From Sedimentisphaerales bacterium (GTDB lineage Bacteria; Planctomycetota; Phycisphaerae; Sedimentisphaerales; SM23-30), in NCBI GenBank assembly GCA_028281535.1, contig JANQJS010000038.1:208989-272988 (forward strand): 64,000 nucleotides of DNA. Reading direction: 5' to 3'. Shown here piece after piece: positions 18,429 to 27,677 of the stretch (within the stretch, counting starts at the first letter, position 1; every line of letters begins with the position of its first letter). Under the pieces are notes generated by a model. The model was given only the letters and a program-made list of their open reading frames with translations, was not told the origin of the DNA and made no database searches. The position numbers and the translations under genes are program-made.

Positions 18429-19877
18429 TTAACCCACAGATCCTTCTAATTTCATTTCTAATAATTTTACCGCTTCAACGGAAAACTCTAGTGGTAGTTC
18501 TTTGAAAACCTCTTTACAAAAACCATTAATCAAAAGTGATACGGCTGCTTCCATATCCATACCGCGAGATTGTAAATAAAATAATTGATCAGCACTGATT
18601 TTTGAGGTTGAGGCCTCGTGCTCGACATCCGCAGTATTATTTTTGACTTCAATATAAGGAAAGGTGTTCGCAGAACATTGATCGCCAACCAACATGGAAT
18701 CACATTGTGAGAAATTTCTAGCTTTATATGCACCTGGTTGAATCTGAACTAAACCTCTGTAGCTATTGGCTGATTCATCCGCAGAGATCCCTTTTGAAAC
18801 AATCGTGCTTTTTGTGTGTTTGCCGATATGAATCATTTTGGTGCCTGTGTCAGCTTGCATTTTATTGTTGGTTAATGCGACGGAATAAAACTCTCCAATA
18901 GAGTAATCGCCACGTAAAATAACACTTGGGTATTTCCAGGTGATTGATGAACCTGCTTCGACCTGCGTCCAAGAGATTTTTGATTTGCGCCCTTTGCACA
19001 AACCGCGTTTCGTGACGAAATTATAGATCCCCCCTTTGCCTTCTTCGTCACCTGCATACCAGTTTTGAACGGTAGAATATTTGATTTCTGCATCATCCAT
19101 GGCCACAAGCTCAACAACAGCAGCATGCAATTGATTTTCATCTCGCATCGGTGCTGTGCAGCCTTCAAGATATGAAACGTAGCTGCCCTCTTCAGCAACT
19201 ATTAATGTACGTTCAAACTGTCCAGTTTCTGATGCATTAATTCGGAAATATGTAGATAACTCGAGGGGACATTTTACGCCTTTTGGAATGTAGCAAAAAG
19301 AGCCATCGGTAAATACGGCTGAATTTAATGCGGCATAAAAATTATCACTATAAGGTACCACACTACCCATATATTTTTTTACAAGCTCAGGATGGTTTTG
19401 CAAGGCTTCCGAAAATGAGCAGAAAATAACACCATGTTTTTCCAGTTCTTCTTGGTGTGTGGTTGCTACGGATACGCTATCAAAAACTGCATCTACAGCA
19501 ACACCTGTTAATCTTTTTTGCTCACTGAGTGGGATTCCGAGCTTTTCAAATGTTTTTAGTAGCTCCGGATCTACTTCGTCTAGGCTCTCTGGGGCCTTTT
19601 CCGTTTTTGACTTAGGTGCCGAGTAATAGCGCAAATCCTGAAAATCGACTTGTTCATACTCTACATGGGGCCAGGTTGGCTCTGTCAAAGTTTGCCAATG
19701 GCGAAATGCCTTTAAGCGAAACTCTAAAACAAATTCCGGCTCATTCTTGATTTTTGATAACTGGCGAATAATATCTTCATTCAATCCTTTCGGAAAAGTA
19801 TCAGATTCAATATTTGATACAAACCCATAGCGATATCCTTTTTCCGCCAGCTTGCTATCTGTGTCTAAGGTTGTCAT
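18429..19877 (-). CDS. sufB: SUF scaffold subunit SufB
   Basis: 482 residues, typical length. It is the main scaffold on which clusters are built. Conserved segments include [19 protein letters not shown] at the N-terminus, [24 protein letters not shown] text ([19 protein letters not shown]), [39 protein letters not shown] and [20 protein letters not shown]. It is the first structural gene after the Rrf2 regulator, 14 bases downstream of it, so the whole suf set is probably one transcript. Confidence 0.96.
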   Translation of the reverse strand: MTTLDTDSKLAEKGYRYGFVSNIESDTFPKGLNEDIIRQLSKIKNEPEFVLEFRLKAFRHWQTLTEPTWPHVEYEQVDFQDLRYYSAPKSKTEKAPESLDEVDPELLKTFEKLGIPLSEQKRLTGVAVDAVFDSVSVATTHQEELEKHGVIFCSFSEALQNHPELVKKYMGSVVPYSDNFYAALNSAVFTDGSFCYIPKGVKCPLELSTYFRINASETGQFERTLIVAEEGSYVSYLEGCTAPMRDENQLHAAVVELVAMDDAEIKYSTVQNWYAGDEEGKGGIYNFVTKRGLCKGRKSKISWTQVEAGSSITWKYPSVILRGDYSIGEFYSVALTNNKMQADTGTKMIHIGKHTKSTIVSKGISADESANSYRGLVQIQPGAYKARNFSQCDSMLVGDQCSANTFPYIEVKNNTADVEHEASTSKISADQLFYLQSRGMDMEAAVSLLINGFCKEVFKELPLEFSVEAVKLLEMKLEGSVG

Positions 19878-19891
19878 AATCTTCCTTTATA

Positions 19892-20380
19892 TTAATTTGT
19901 CATATTTGACTTTATTTTAATGACATTTAATTTTTGACGTTGTAGTACTTCATCCTCTTGCTGAAGATGGCCAATTTCAATTAATTCATAGACGGTCGTT
20001 GACATAAACAATTGAGTCATTTTATCGCTTAATGCTATCACTGGTGAAATGATATTACAATTCTCAGCCAGTTCACACCCGCAAGTACCAGAGTGATCCA
20101 GGCAGGCAACAACTTTCATGGCACCGCTAACAATTTCCATCAACTGATAGAATGACACTTTATTTAGGTCTTTGATAATTTGATAACCACCAGAAACGCC
20201 CTGTTCTGATTTTAGCAATCCAGCTTTGGACATTCTTTGCATAGCACGCGATGTTACATCAAAAGGTGTTTTATAGATGTCGCAAATCTCGCGTGCTGTC
20301 GTTAGTTGGCCAGGATGCGTTGCATTCATATGCTTTAAAGCAATCAGGGCATATTCAATTTGTCTTGGTATTTTAAACAT
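19892..20380 (-). CDS. Rrf2-family Fe-S regulator of the suf operon
   Basis: 162 residues from the ATG at 20380. The frame stays open to 20515, but the promoter at 20403-20430 lies inside that extension and the family starts here (MFKIPRQIEYALIALKHM). A winged-helix DNA-binding domain occupies about residues 1-75. Cys93, Cys100, Cys102 and Cys108 (CLDHSGTCGCELAENC) are placed like the cluster ligands of IscR and SufR. It most likely senses Fe-S status and represses its own operon. No Shine-Dalgarno is visible and the predicted leader is only about 16 bases. Confidence 0.9.
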   Translation of the reverse strand: MFKIPRQIEYALIALKHMNATHPGQLTTAREICDIYKTPFDVTSRAMQRMSKAGLLKSEQGVSGGYQIIKDLNKVSFYQLMEIVSGAMKVVACLDHSGTCGCELAENCNIISPVIALSDKMTQLFMSTTVYELIEIGHLQQEDEVLQRQKLNVIKIKSNMTN

Positions 20381-20402
20381 AATAATATTTTTAATTACGA
20401 TT

Positions 20403-20430
20403 ATTATATCGAACCAGTTCATCAAATCAA
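20403..20430 (-). promoter_or_regulatory. Promoter of the Rrf2-suf operon
   Basis: On the minus strand TTGATT (20425-20430) and a perfect TATAAT (20403-20408) are separated by 16 bases. Transcription would begin near 20396, about 16 bases before the regulator's ATG. The surrounding AT-rich sequence contains imperfect palindromes that could be the regulator's operator, but none is clear enough to call. Confidence 0.6.
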
Positions 20431-20515
20431 TACAAAATAAGTAAAAAATTATCTTATTTAATCTTTGATTATTTACTAAAATCAACGATTTTAAAGAGTT
20501 TGTCACACCTAACAC

Positions 20516-21058
20516 AGTTTATATAGGTTAATCTTTACCTTGTATACTCTAAAACTATTGTACTGGACACCGTAAGCTATACAGATATCGTATTCTTGTT
20601 TATTTCGCACATTCATACGTATTCTATAAATTGACGAATTCTCGCTAATTTATAATCCATTCTTAATTTAACGCTAGTAATTGCTCGCCATAATATGAAC
20701 CAAGATTGCTATAACGGATTTGACTGCATGCTATATCGTTAATGCTAGCCCTATGATACAAGAGCAGCCTCAAACTCATTGAATTCTAGGGAGAGCTTAA
20801 CGGTTTTCAAACATGAATAGCCTATAAACTACGGCGCATTGGTGGTTCTTTGGAACTTGTCTTTAAACCAGGTACCTCACTAAAAAGAGTTTAGTGAAAA
20901 TAAAGAAGAAAAAGTGAAAGGAGGCTAACCACTGGAGAAAACGCTTGGGGGCTTATTATGAAAATGAATGTGTACGTGTGTGTGTACCGATTCATTAACT
21001 TGTATTTTTAAGTGTATTGTATTGTGAAGAAATTTGTATTTTTGAGGAGGGGTATTAG
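20516..21058. other. Intergenic region between the suf operon and the beta-helix protein gene
   Basis: More than 500 bases without a credible gene. Visible structure: a perfect 7-base-pair hairpin, CACTAAA (20878-20884) with TTTAGTG (20890-20896), then a purine-rich stretch containing AAAGGAGG (about 20918-20925), a GTGTGTGT run near 20975, and an 18-codon frame from ATG 20958 of doubtful reality. The right end probably forms a long 5' leader for the gene at 21119. I could not find a convincing promoter for it. Confidence 0.5.
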
Positions 21059-21112
21059 ATGTTGGGTAAGTTGCCTAAATTTAATGCCCACTGTCGAAAG
21101 AAAGGACTATAG
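21059..21112 (+). CDS. Possible 17-residue leader peptide
   Basis: ATG 21059 is preceded by GAGGAGGGG with a 6-base spacer, the strongest ribosome site in this neighbourhood, and opens a 17-codon frame (MLGKLPKFNAHCRKKGL) ending in TAG at 21110-21112, just 6 bases before the ATG of the beta-helix protein. Termination next to that start would allow re-initiation or coupling. The peptide is basic and has no run of one amino acid, so classical attenuation is not suggested. It could also be chance; the strong ribosome site is the main argument. Confidence 0.4.
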   Translation: MLGKLPKFNAHCRKKGL

Positions 21113-21118
21113 TTAATT

Positions 21119-22813
21119 ATGAAAAACATAATTAAAAGTTTATTAATGGTTGCCGCGATGATTGGGCTGTCAATCACAGGCGCCGCAGATGCAGCAAAAA
21201 TCAATAAGTCTGGAAATATTTTTACTTCTGAGACTTGGACCGCTGACAATGTGTACAACTTGACCGACCAGGTATACGTTCTACCAGGTGCGACATTGAC
21301 CATTGAAGCTGGTACTTTGATCCAAAGTGACACAACTGCTAATGGTGCTGGTAGCTTGGCTATTACAAAAGGTGCTAAAATTTACGCTCTAGGTACCGCT
21401 GAAAACCCAATCATCATGACTTCAAGCAATGATGATTTAAAAACATGGCGCCCAGCGGCAAGCGAATGGGGCAATCTAACGGTTTTAGGTGATGCTCTTA
21501 TCTCAGCATACAACACTGGCGGTGTCGTCAATGTTATTAATGATAGTGGTAATATTCGCGCAAACACCTGCGTACCTGATGGTTTAAACCAATCAGTCAT
21601 GGAAGGTTTAACCGCTGCTGTTGCAGGTGATCCTCGCGTTCTTTATGGTGGCGACAATGATGATGACAACAGTGGAGCTATCTGCTATGTATCATTACGT
21701 TATGGTGGTCGCGTAACCGCTGTTCCTGGTAAAGAATTAAATGGTTTGTCTCTAGGTGGTATTGGCCGCTGCACTGACATTCACCACATCGACATCATGA
21801 ACAACGTTGATGATGGTATCGAAATCTGGGGTGGTACCGTTAACTTAAGCTACATCAGCATCTGGAATATTGGCGACGACAGCTTTGATCTTGATCAAGG
21901 TTGGAGAGGTAAAGCTCAGTTCGGTTGTATTGTTCAAGGTTATAGTGCTGATGATTCACAAGGTTCAGGCCTTGGTGATAACGTCTTCGAAATGGACGGT
22001 GCTGAAGATTCAGACTGCCAGCCTGTAACCACTTCAACTATCTACAACTTCACCGTTGTTGGTAACCCAGACTCTGGTGATGGTGCTACCGCATGGCGTG
22101 ATGGTGCTCGCGTTCAGTTCCGTAATTGCATTTTCATGGATATCGGCGAAGAAATTGTTCGTCTTGATAACTCTGATGGTGCCCCTGACAATCACTTAGG
22201 TTATGGTGTCAATGGCACCCTTCCATTCTTTGATGCTGGTAATCCTGATATTTGGGATACCGCTGCTGGTACTCACTCGACTGTCAATGATTGTGGTGGT
22301 TGCCCTGTAGGTGCTTTCAATCATCCTGATACACTTTACACTGTTCAAACCTCTGGAAACCTGGCTGAAATCGTTGATAGCTGCTTCTACAATGTTGGTG
22401 GTGACAGTGGCGAAAAAGCTATCCAAGTAGGTGTTCTACTTGGTACGATTGCATCTCCTGCTGACAACCCAGCTAAAGGCAACGATGTTTCAGCTACTTT
22501 ACCTGTTCAAGATGTACAACGTGCACCTGCAACATCTATTGGTGGAAAAACAGTTCGACGTGTTACATTTTTAGATCCTCGTCCAGTTGGTGATGCGAAA
22601 ACAGGTGGCAAACCTTGTATTGGTGACAAATTCTTCAAGGCAACCAACTACTGCGGTGGTTTTTCCGCTAAAGATAACTGGATGGAAGGCTGGACGGCCG
22701 CTTACCATTACGGCTTAACTGGTGTTCGCGGTGACGAAGATAACGATAACGATAATGATCTTATCGACTTCTCACTATCAAGCAGCGATTGGTTAGTAGA
22801 CTTAGATAGCTAA
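21119..22813 (+). CDS. Secreted beta-helix protein, candidate major surface protein
   Basis: 564 residues. A signal peptide (MKNIIKSLLMVAAMIGLSITGAADA, written here only as the first 25 residues in two parts: basic MKNIIK, then hydrophobic core and an AxA site near 22-26) is followed by WTADNVYNLTDQVYVLPGAT and LTIEAGTLIQSD, the opening of a family of large surface proteins with right-handed beta-helix folds. Short strands repeat through about residue 330 (ICYVSLRYGGRV, FGCIVQGYS, FRNCIFMDIG). Ten or more cysteines, often in DCGGCP or GRCTD contexts, may form disulfides. The tail is acidic (GDEDNDNDND), like calcium-binding surface proteins. Codon choice (GGT, GTT, AAC, TTC) looks optimised compared with neighbours, and the gene ends in a strong terminator, so high expression is inferred. 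Its function is unknown; an S-layer-like role or substrate of the adjacent TonB system is possible. Confidence 0.75.
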   Translation: MKNIIKSLLMVAAMIGLSITGAADAAKINKSGNIFTSETWTADNVYNLTDQVYVLPGATLTIEAGTLIQSDTTANGAGSLAITKGAKIYALGTAENPIIMTSSNDDLKTWRPAASEWGNLTVLGDALISAYNTGGVVNVINDSGNIRANTCVPDGLNQSVMEGLTAAVAGDPRVLYGGDNDDDNSGAICYVSLRYGGRVTAVPGKELNGLSLGGIGRCTDIHHIDIMNNVDDGIEIWGGTVNLSYISIWNIGDDSFDLDQGWRGKAQFGCIVQGYSADDSQGSGLGDNVFEMDGAEDSDCQPVTTSTIYNFTVVGNPDSGDGATAWRDGARVQFRNCIFMDIGEEIVRLDNSDGAPDNHLGYGVNGTLPFFDAGNPDIWDTAAGTHSTVNDCGGCPVGAFNHPDTLYTVQTSGNLAEIVDSCFYNVGGDSGEKAIQVGVLLGTIASPADNPAKGNDVSATLPVQDVQRAPATSIGGKTVRRVTFLDPRPVGDAKTGGKPCIGDKFFKATNYCGGFSAKDNWMEGWTAAYHYGLTGVRGDEDNDNDNDLIDFSLSSSDWLVDLDS

Positions 22814-22851
22814 TTTTAAATTATATCTAAGATTATGAGTCTATAGATTTC

Positions 22852-22894
22852 AACCTGGTGACAGAGCAAAATGTTTTGTCATCAGGTTTTTTTT
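22852..22894 (+). terminator. Rho-independent terminator of the beta-helix protein gene
   Basis: The 12-base stem AACCTGGTGACA (22852-22863) pairs with TGTCATCAGGTT (22877-22888; one mismatch-like G-U pair), followed by a T run to 22894. It lies about 40 bases after the stop codon and separates this gene from the downstream TonB gene set. Confidence 0.85.
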
Positions 22895-23329
22895 AAATAA
22901 AATAATCAGCTTATATGAATATAACTTCATACCCAAATTATGATTAGCTCCCTTTCTAACAGAAATGTAACAAGCGAAAGCAGTCCCCTACTCAATAAAT
23001 GGCGATTTTGGCGACTGGAAATTGGATTTAGCCTCCTACGAGAGCAGCTTAACACTATCGAAACATTACGCTAATAATACATTAGTCATCCTTAGATAGA
23101 CTTTGTGGATTAAGGAATTGCTAGGAAACTGACAAAAGGAACGACTCCATAATTATTACTTACCATTTAGTTTTGATTCAAGCATATCGTTTAATTAGAC
23201 AATGCTTAACACATTAAGTTTTATAAATCTATACCGAACCCACATGAATCAATAAAACGCCAAAGTCAACAACTTAGAAAATCCTAAAAATTAATAATGT
23301 TAAATAATACCAGGAGGCTACAAGTCAGA
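22895..23329. other. Intergenic region upstream of the TonB-system operon
   Basis: About 430 bases without a gene. It is AT-rich and must contain the promoter of the TPR-receptor-TtpC operon, but no -35/-10 pair stands out. An in-frame ATG at 23297 lacks a ribosome site, while AGGAGG at 23312-23317 serves the ATG at 23330. Confidence 0.4.
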
Positions 23330-24619
23330 ATGCTCAAAAACACGACATTGAATTCATTAATTATTAATAGCGTAATTATGATGCTATCAATTAATTGCCA
23401 ACAGATCTATGGATCTGCCTCTGAAACCAATGACAAATCTACAATCATAAAAAATTCACCTCAGGATACAAGTCATGTCGCTCAACCCGCAACAGATCAA
23501 TCAATACAAAAACACCAAATAGAGTTGCTGGATTTAGCATTTAATACAGCAACAATGATTCCTGTTCACCCACATATTAAAGATCGCTCTCTCGCTCAGC
23601 AAAAAGTTGTAGAAGCCTGTATCAAGCTAGGACAAATTAAAAAAGCTGAAATGTATATTCGAAAAATTGAAAATTGGCGAAAAAATTTATGTTATGCAAC
23701 TATTGCATTTTATTATGCCCAAAAAGATCAATCTGCTGAAGCAGAATATTATATAAGATTAGCCAATGTAATTGATAAGGATGTTACAGAATGGCGCCGA
23801 AGTAGAATTATGGCACTTATTGCTCAAGCTTATGCACGCCTGGGAATGAGTCAAAAAGCAACTGAATATCAAGCAGGATTAGAAGAGGCCGAACTTGGTA
23901 AAGTTGATACAGCACATGCGATGATAGCAAGCGAAGATTCTTTTTACCTTCAAATCCAAAGGCTTGATGAATTAATCTCAAAGGGAGTATATGACATTAC
24001 AAAAAATGCATTAGATTCTTATGCTCAACTGTTTAATACCTTTTACAATAGCCTGGAAAGACGCACTGAAATCGAGACAAAAATCGAACAAATTATGAAC
24101 GACAAACAGATACGCATCCCACTGTTTGTAAAAATGGATGTGTATGAAAAAATGGCAAAACTAGCTCTTGAAAAAGGCGACAACATCAAAGCACTTGCAT
24201 TCATTAATATCATGCAAACATTATTTGAATCTGCTCAATGGCCAACCGATAAGCATGTGCCAAGATTAGCAAAACTTGCAGAATTACGATATAAAGCAGG
24301 TGATAAAGAAAAAGCAATAAAAGACCTTGAATCGGCTCATTCTGTTTATAAATCAAAAGGCAATAAAATAGTCAATATTTGGCGAGCAGGCGCTCTTCGT
24401 CCATTAGCTCAATCATATAAAATTGTAGACAATTCAGAAGCATCCTTACTCGTTTACAAAAAAGCCGTTGAAGAAGGCATTGTAAATCCCAATTCCAGGC
24501 CCCGAGCTGAAGACTTATCAGCAACTTGCAGTTCTATGGCACTATATGCAGTACAACCTGATGAAAAACTGAAAAAGCGGCTGTATGAGATTCATGAGGA
24601 ATTGGGTTCGCCATGGTAA
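23330..24619 (+). CDS. Exported TPR-type repeat protein, first gene of the TonB-system operon
   Basis: 429 residues from ATG 23330, preceded by AGGAGG 12 bases upstream; the in-frame ATG 23297 lacks a ribosome site. An N-terminal hydrophobic segment (LIINSVIMMLSINC) suggests export. The rest is helical repeats of TPR type, for example VVEACIKLGQIKKAEMYIRK, AIFYYAQKDQSAEAEYYIR-like text and RYKAGDKEKAIKDLESAHSVY. No enzyme motif. The last codons overlap the start of the receptor gene by seven bases (ATGGTAA), a sign of translational coupling, so it is likely a periplasmic or surface partner of that receptor. Similar TPR proteins bracket the system at its far end (32232). Confidence 0.75.
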   Translation: MLKNTTLNSLIINSVIMMLSINCQQIYGSASETNDKSTIIKNSPQDTSHVAQPATDQSIQKHQIELLDLAFNTATMIPVHPHIKDRSLAQQKVVEACIKLGQIKKAEMYIRKIENWRKNLCYATIAFYYAQKDQSAEAEYYIRLANVIDKDVTEWRRSRIMALIAQAYARLGMSQKATEYQAGLEEAELGKVDTAHAMIASEDSFYLQIQRLDELISKGVYDITKNALDSYAQLFNTFYNSLERRTEIETKIEQIMNDKQIRIPLFVKMDVYEKMAKLALEKGDNIKALAFINIMQTLFESAQWPTDKHVPRLAKLAELRYKAGDKEKAIKDLESAHSVYKSKGNKIVNIWRAGALRPLAQSYKIVDNSEASLLVYKKAVEEGIVNPNSRPRAEDLSATCSSMALYAVQPDEKLKKRLYEIHEELGSPW

Positions 24620-27600
24620 ATTACCTGCGATATATTTGTTTAGGACTAGCCATATTAATGTTATCTGTTGAAACTGCTTGGACGCAGCAAGCAGGGAGTA
24701 TTCGTGGCGTGGTATATGACAAAGATTTTGAATCGCCCCTCGCAGCTGCTAACGTGCTCATTTCAGAAATGGATGTTTCAGTTATAACATCTGAAGAAGG
24801 AAACTATGTCTTCGGTGAAATTGAACCTGGAACATACACTCTCATATTTTCAAAAGACGGGTTTACGACGCAGATTAAAGCAGATATCGTCGTTTCTGGT
24901 GGACAATTATCAGAAATTGACATTTGGCTTACTGGTGAATTTACAGAGATGGAAGAATTCATCGTACAGGATATCCAGATAGGCTCTGGATCTGAGGAAG
25001 CATTGCTACAACTTCGCTTAGACAGTCCTGCATTAATGGACTCAATCAGTTCAGAATTAATGAGTCGAGCCGGCGCCAGTGACGCAGCCGGAGCTTTAAA
25101 ATTGGTGTCAGGTGCAACTGTACAGGATGGTAAATTTGCTGTCGTTCGTGGTCTACCCGATCGATATGTAAATTCACAATTAAATAATGTTCGCTTGCCG
25201 ACCTCCGATGAGGATAAACGAGCTGTCCAATTAGATCAATTTCCATCTGCTGCAATTGAAAGCGTGCAAGTTAGTAAAACATTTACTCCTGACCAGCAAG
25301 GAGATGCTTCTGGCGGAGCTGTTAATATCGTATTAAAAAGCATACCTGAAGAATCTATTTTCAAAATTAGTGGACAATCTGGTTACAATCTCAATGTCGT
25401 CGAGAACCGAAATGAATTTCTGACTTCGCGTGGCGGCGGCGTAAATACGTGGGGCAAAGACGATGGTCGCCGTGACATGCAACCCAATGGACAAAACTGG
25501 AATGGACCATTTGGCGTTCAGGAAGGAGAAGCACCTGAAGATTATAAATGGTCGGTTTCAGCAGGCGGTAAAACATTTCTTGATAGATATGAACGGGTGA
25601 AAATCGGTGCTTTCGGTAGCTTTTTTTATGAACGAGATAGTTCCTATTTTGAAGATGGTATTGATGATAAATATTGGGTAGAAAACCTCGCTTTTACTGG
25701 TGGAGAAAGACGAATCGTTCCCGAGTATAGCCGTGGATCACCTCAAGAAGAATCCTTTTTGACCTCTTTGTTTGATGTTACACAAGGGGCAGAAGAAGTT
25801 AAATGGGGTGGCCTCGGAACAGTAGGGATCGAGACGAAAGACCACCAATTTGATGTCACATACATGTTCACACGCGTGGCAGAAGACAAAGCAACACTTC
25901 TAGAAGACACTCGAGGAAAAAAAACTTTAGCCAAATTTTTCCCAGACAACTTTAACCCGGACTTTTTTAGTAATTACGACCCGAAAGATCCTGATCACCC
26001 AGGAAATTCTGAAGCCGCAGATGCTGCTCCATATCTTAGACAAGAAACTCTTCAGTATACCGAACGAACAACACAAACGTTGCAATTTAGAGGAAAACAT
26101 AAACTCGGTGAATTGGATCTTAGCATTGGTGAGTTAATCACTTTTTTAAGACCAGAATTTGATTGGGGAATATCACATAATAAAGCAGATATGGATCAAC
26201 CTGATAAGAGGCAATTTGGTACAGAATGGCGACCATTTGCAGGACTGAATGCAGAACCGACCCATTTAAGATTAAAACCCGGTGCCAGTTTCACATTAGG
26301 TAATGTCCAAAGAATTTGGAAAGATATCTCAGAAGATGGCGACCAGCAATATTTCAATATCAAACTCCCCTTCCAACTATGGAACGACCAGGAAGGTTAT
26401 GCTAAATTTGGTTGGTTCAATGATCAAGTAAGTCGTGAATATAATCAAGACTCTTTTAGTAATTTCAGTGATGTGGGAGCACAATATGTCGGGCCATTTT
26501 CAGATTTATGGAGTGAGGTATTCGAAGATGAAGATCATCCAATATCAGCTGCCAGTGTAGACGTAGATTATGATGGCGAACAAAAAATTAATGCATGGTA
26601 TTACATGCTCGACATGCCAATAAGTAGCAATTTCAATATAATTGGTGGTGCCCGTTACGAAGATACAGAAATAAATATTGAGAATTTCCCTGATCCAGGT
26701 GGGCAAGTATTGTGGATTCCACCCAATGCATCCGCTCCACAAATATTAAATCCCGGTGATGCGGATGTTGCATTTGAACAATCAGACGTGCTGCCATCAT
26801 TAGGGTTCGTTTATGACATATCCGATCAATTTAAATTGCGAGGGTCATATAGCGAAACAGTCGCTCGGCAAACATTTAAAGAGCTGTCACCTATTCAACA
26901 ACAGGAATTTCTTGGGGGTGATATATTCATCGGAAATCCGAACTTAAAAATGAGTTCACTCAAAAACTATGATATTCGGCTTGATTACACACCATACAAT
27001 GGTGGATTAATTTCTTTTTCATATTTTTATAAAGACATAGAAGATCCCATTGAATATGTTCGCCGAATTGTTGGGTTTTCATTCACGACACCTGTTAACT
27101 ACCCAAAAGGTGAGATTAATGGATTTGAAATAGAAGCACGTCAAAAACTAGGCCATTTTTCGAAAGAATTAAAAGGTCTTATGATTGGTGCAAATGCTAC
27201 GTTCATTGATTCAGAGGTTACCCTACCAGCAAGTGAAGCTGCTCAATTCAATCAATTTTCAGTGCAATCACCGCGAAAAACACGTGATATGACAAATGCA
27301 CCAGAGCATTTATATAACTTATTTATGACCTACGATGTGCCAAATACAGGTACCCAATTAGCGGTATTTTATACCGTAAGAGGTGATACACTAATTGCTG
27401 GTGCAGGTCAAAAAGGGCAACTAGTTCCCAATGTATATGAATCAGAATATGGAACACTTAATGCTAGTATTACACAGAAATTAAATAAGTCATGGACGTT
27501 AAAATTGCAGGCCAAAAATTTACTCGACCCAGCGATTGAAACCATTTATCGGCCAATAGATATCAGTGGAGACACAACCAAAACATCGTATAAAAAAGGG

Positions 27601-27636
27601 ATTGAATTTTCAGTCTCTTTATCAGGTTCTTTTTAA
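24613..27636 (+). CDS. TonB-dependent receptor with carboxypeptidase-regulatory-like domain
   Basis: 1007 residues. A signal peptide ends near AWTQQ (residue 25). Residues 29-105 form a carboxypeptidase-regulatory-like domain (GSIRGVVYDKDFESPLAAANV, GNYVFGEIEPGTYTL). A TonB-box-like EEFIVQD lies near 115, then the plug (about 140-245: AAGALKLVSGATVQDGKFAVVRGLPDRY split as visible motifs VSGATVQDGKF and VVRGLPDRY; GDASGGAVNIVLK) and a 22-strand-type barrel ending in an aromatic residue (SLSGSF). This outer-membrane channel imports a ligand using energy from the TonB-ExbBD complex encoded downstream. The ligand cannot be read from sequence; the extra N-terminal domain resembles SusC-like and large-substrate receptors. 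Overlaps the preceding TPR gene by seven bases. Confidence 0.92.
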   Translation: MVNYLRYICLGLAILMLSVETAWTQQAGSIRGVVYDKDFESPLAAANVLISEMDVSVITSEEGNYVFGEIEPGTYTLIFSKDGFTTQIKADIVVSGGQLSEIDIWLTGEFTEMEEFIVQDIQIGSGSEEALLQLRLDSPALMDSISSELMSRAGASDAAGALKLVSGATVQDGKFAVVRGLPDRYVNSQLNNVRLPTSDEDKRAVQLDQFPSAAIESVQVSKTFTPDQQGDASGGAVNIVLKSIPEESIFKISGQSGYNLNVVENRNEFLTSRGGGVNTWGKDDGRRDMQPNGQNWNGPFGVQEGEAPEDYKWSVSAGGKTFLDRYERVKIGAFGSFFYERDSSYFEDGIDDKYWVENLAFTGGERRIVPEYSRGSPQEESFLTSLFDVTQGAEEVKWGGLGTVGIETKDHQFDVTYMFTRVAEDKATLLEDTRGKKTLAKFFPDNFNPDFFSNYDPKDPDHPGNSEAADAAPYLRQETLQYTERTTQTLQFRGKHKLGELDLSIGELITFLRPEFDWGISHNKADMDQPDKRQFGTEWRPFAGLNAEPTHLRLKPGASFTLGNVQRIWKDISEDGDQQYFNIKLPFQLWNDQEGYAKFGWFNDQVSREYNQDSFSNFSDVGAQYVGPFSDLWSEVFEDEDHPISAASVDVDYDGEQKINAWYYMLDMPISSNFNIIGGARYEDTEINIENFPDPGGQVLWIPPNASAPQILNPGDADVAFEQSDVLPSLGFVYDISDQFKLRGSYSETVARQTFKELSPIQQQEFLGGDIFIGNPNLKMSSLKNYDIRLDYTPYNGGLISFSYFYKDIEDPIEYVRRIVGFSFTTPVNYPKGEINGFEIEARQKLGHFSKELKGLMIGANATFIDSEVTLPASEAAQFNQFSVQSPRKTRDMTNAPEHLYNLFMTYDVPNTGTQLAVFYTVRGDTLIAGAGQKGQLVPNVYESEYGTLNASITQKLNKSWTLKLQAKNLLDPAIETIYRPIDISGDTTKTSYKKGIEFSVSLSGSF

Positions 27637-27677
27637 AATGATTAGTCCATTTTGTAGTAATAGAGGATTAAATTAAA

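Noticed and set aside
20958..21011. 18-codon frame MKMNVYVCVY in the leader region
   Set aside because: Only GGGGG upstream as a poor ribosome site and a sequence dictated by a GTGTGT run; kept only as part of the intergenic note.
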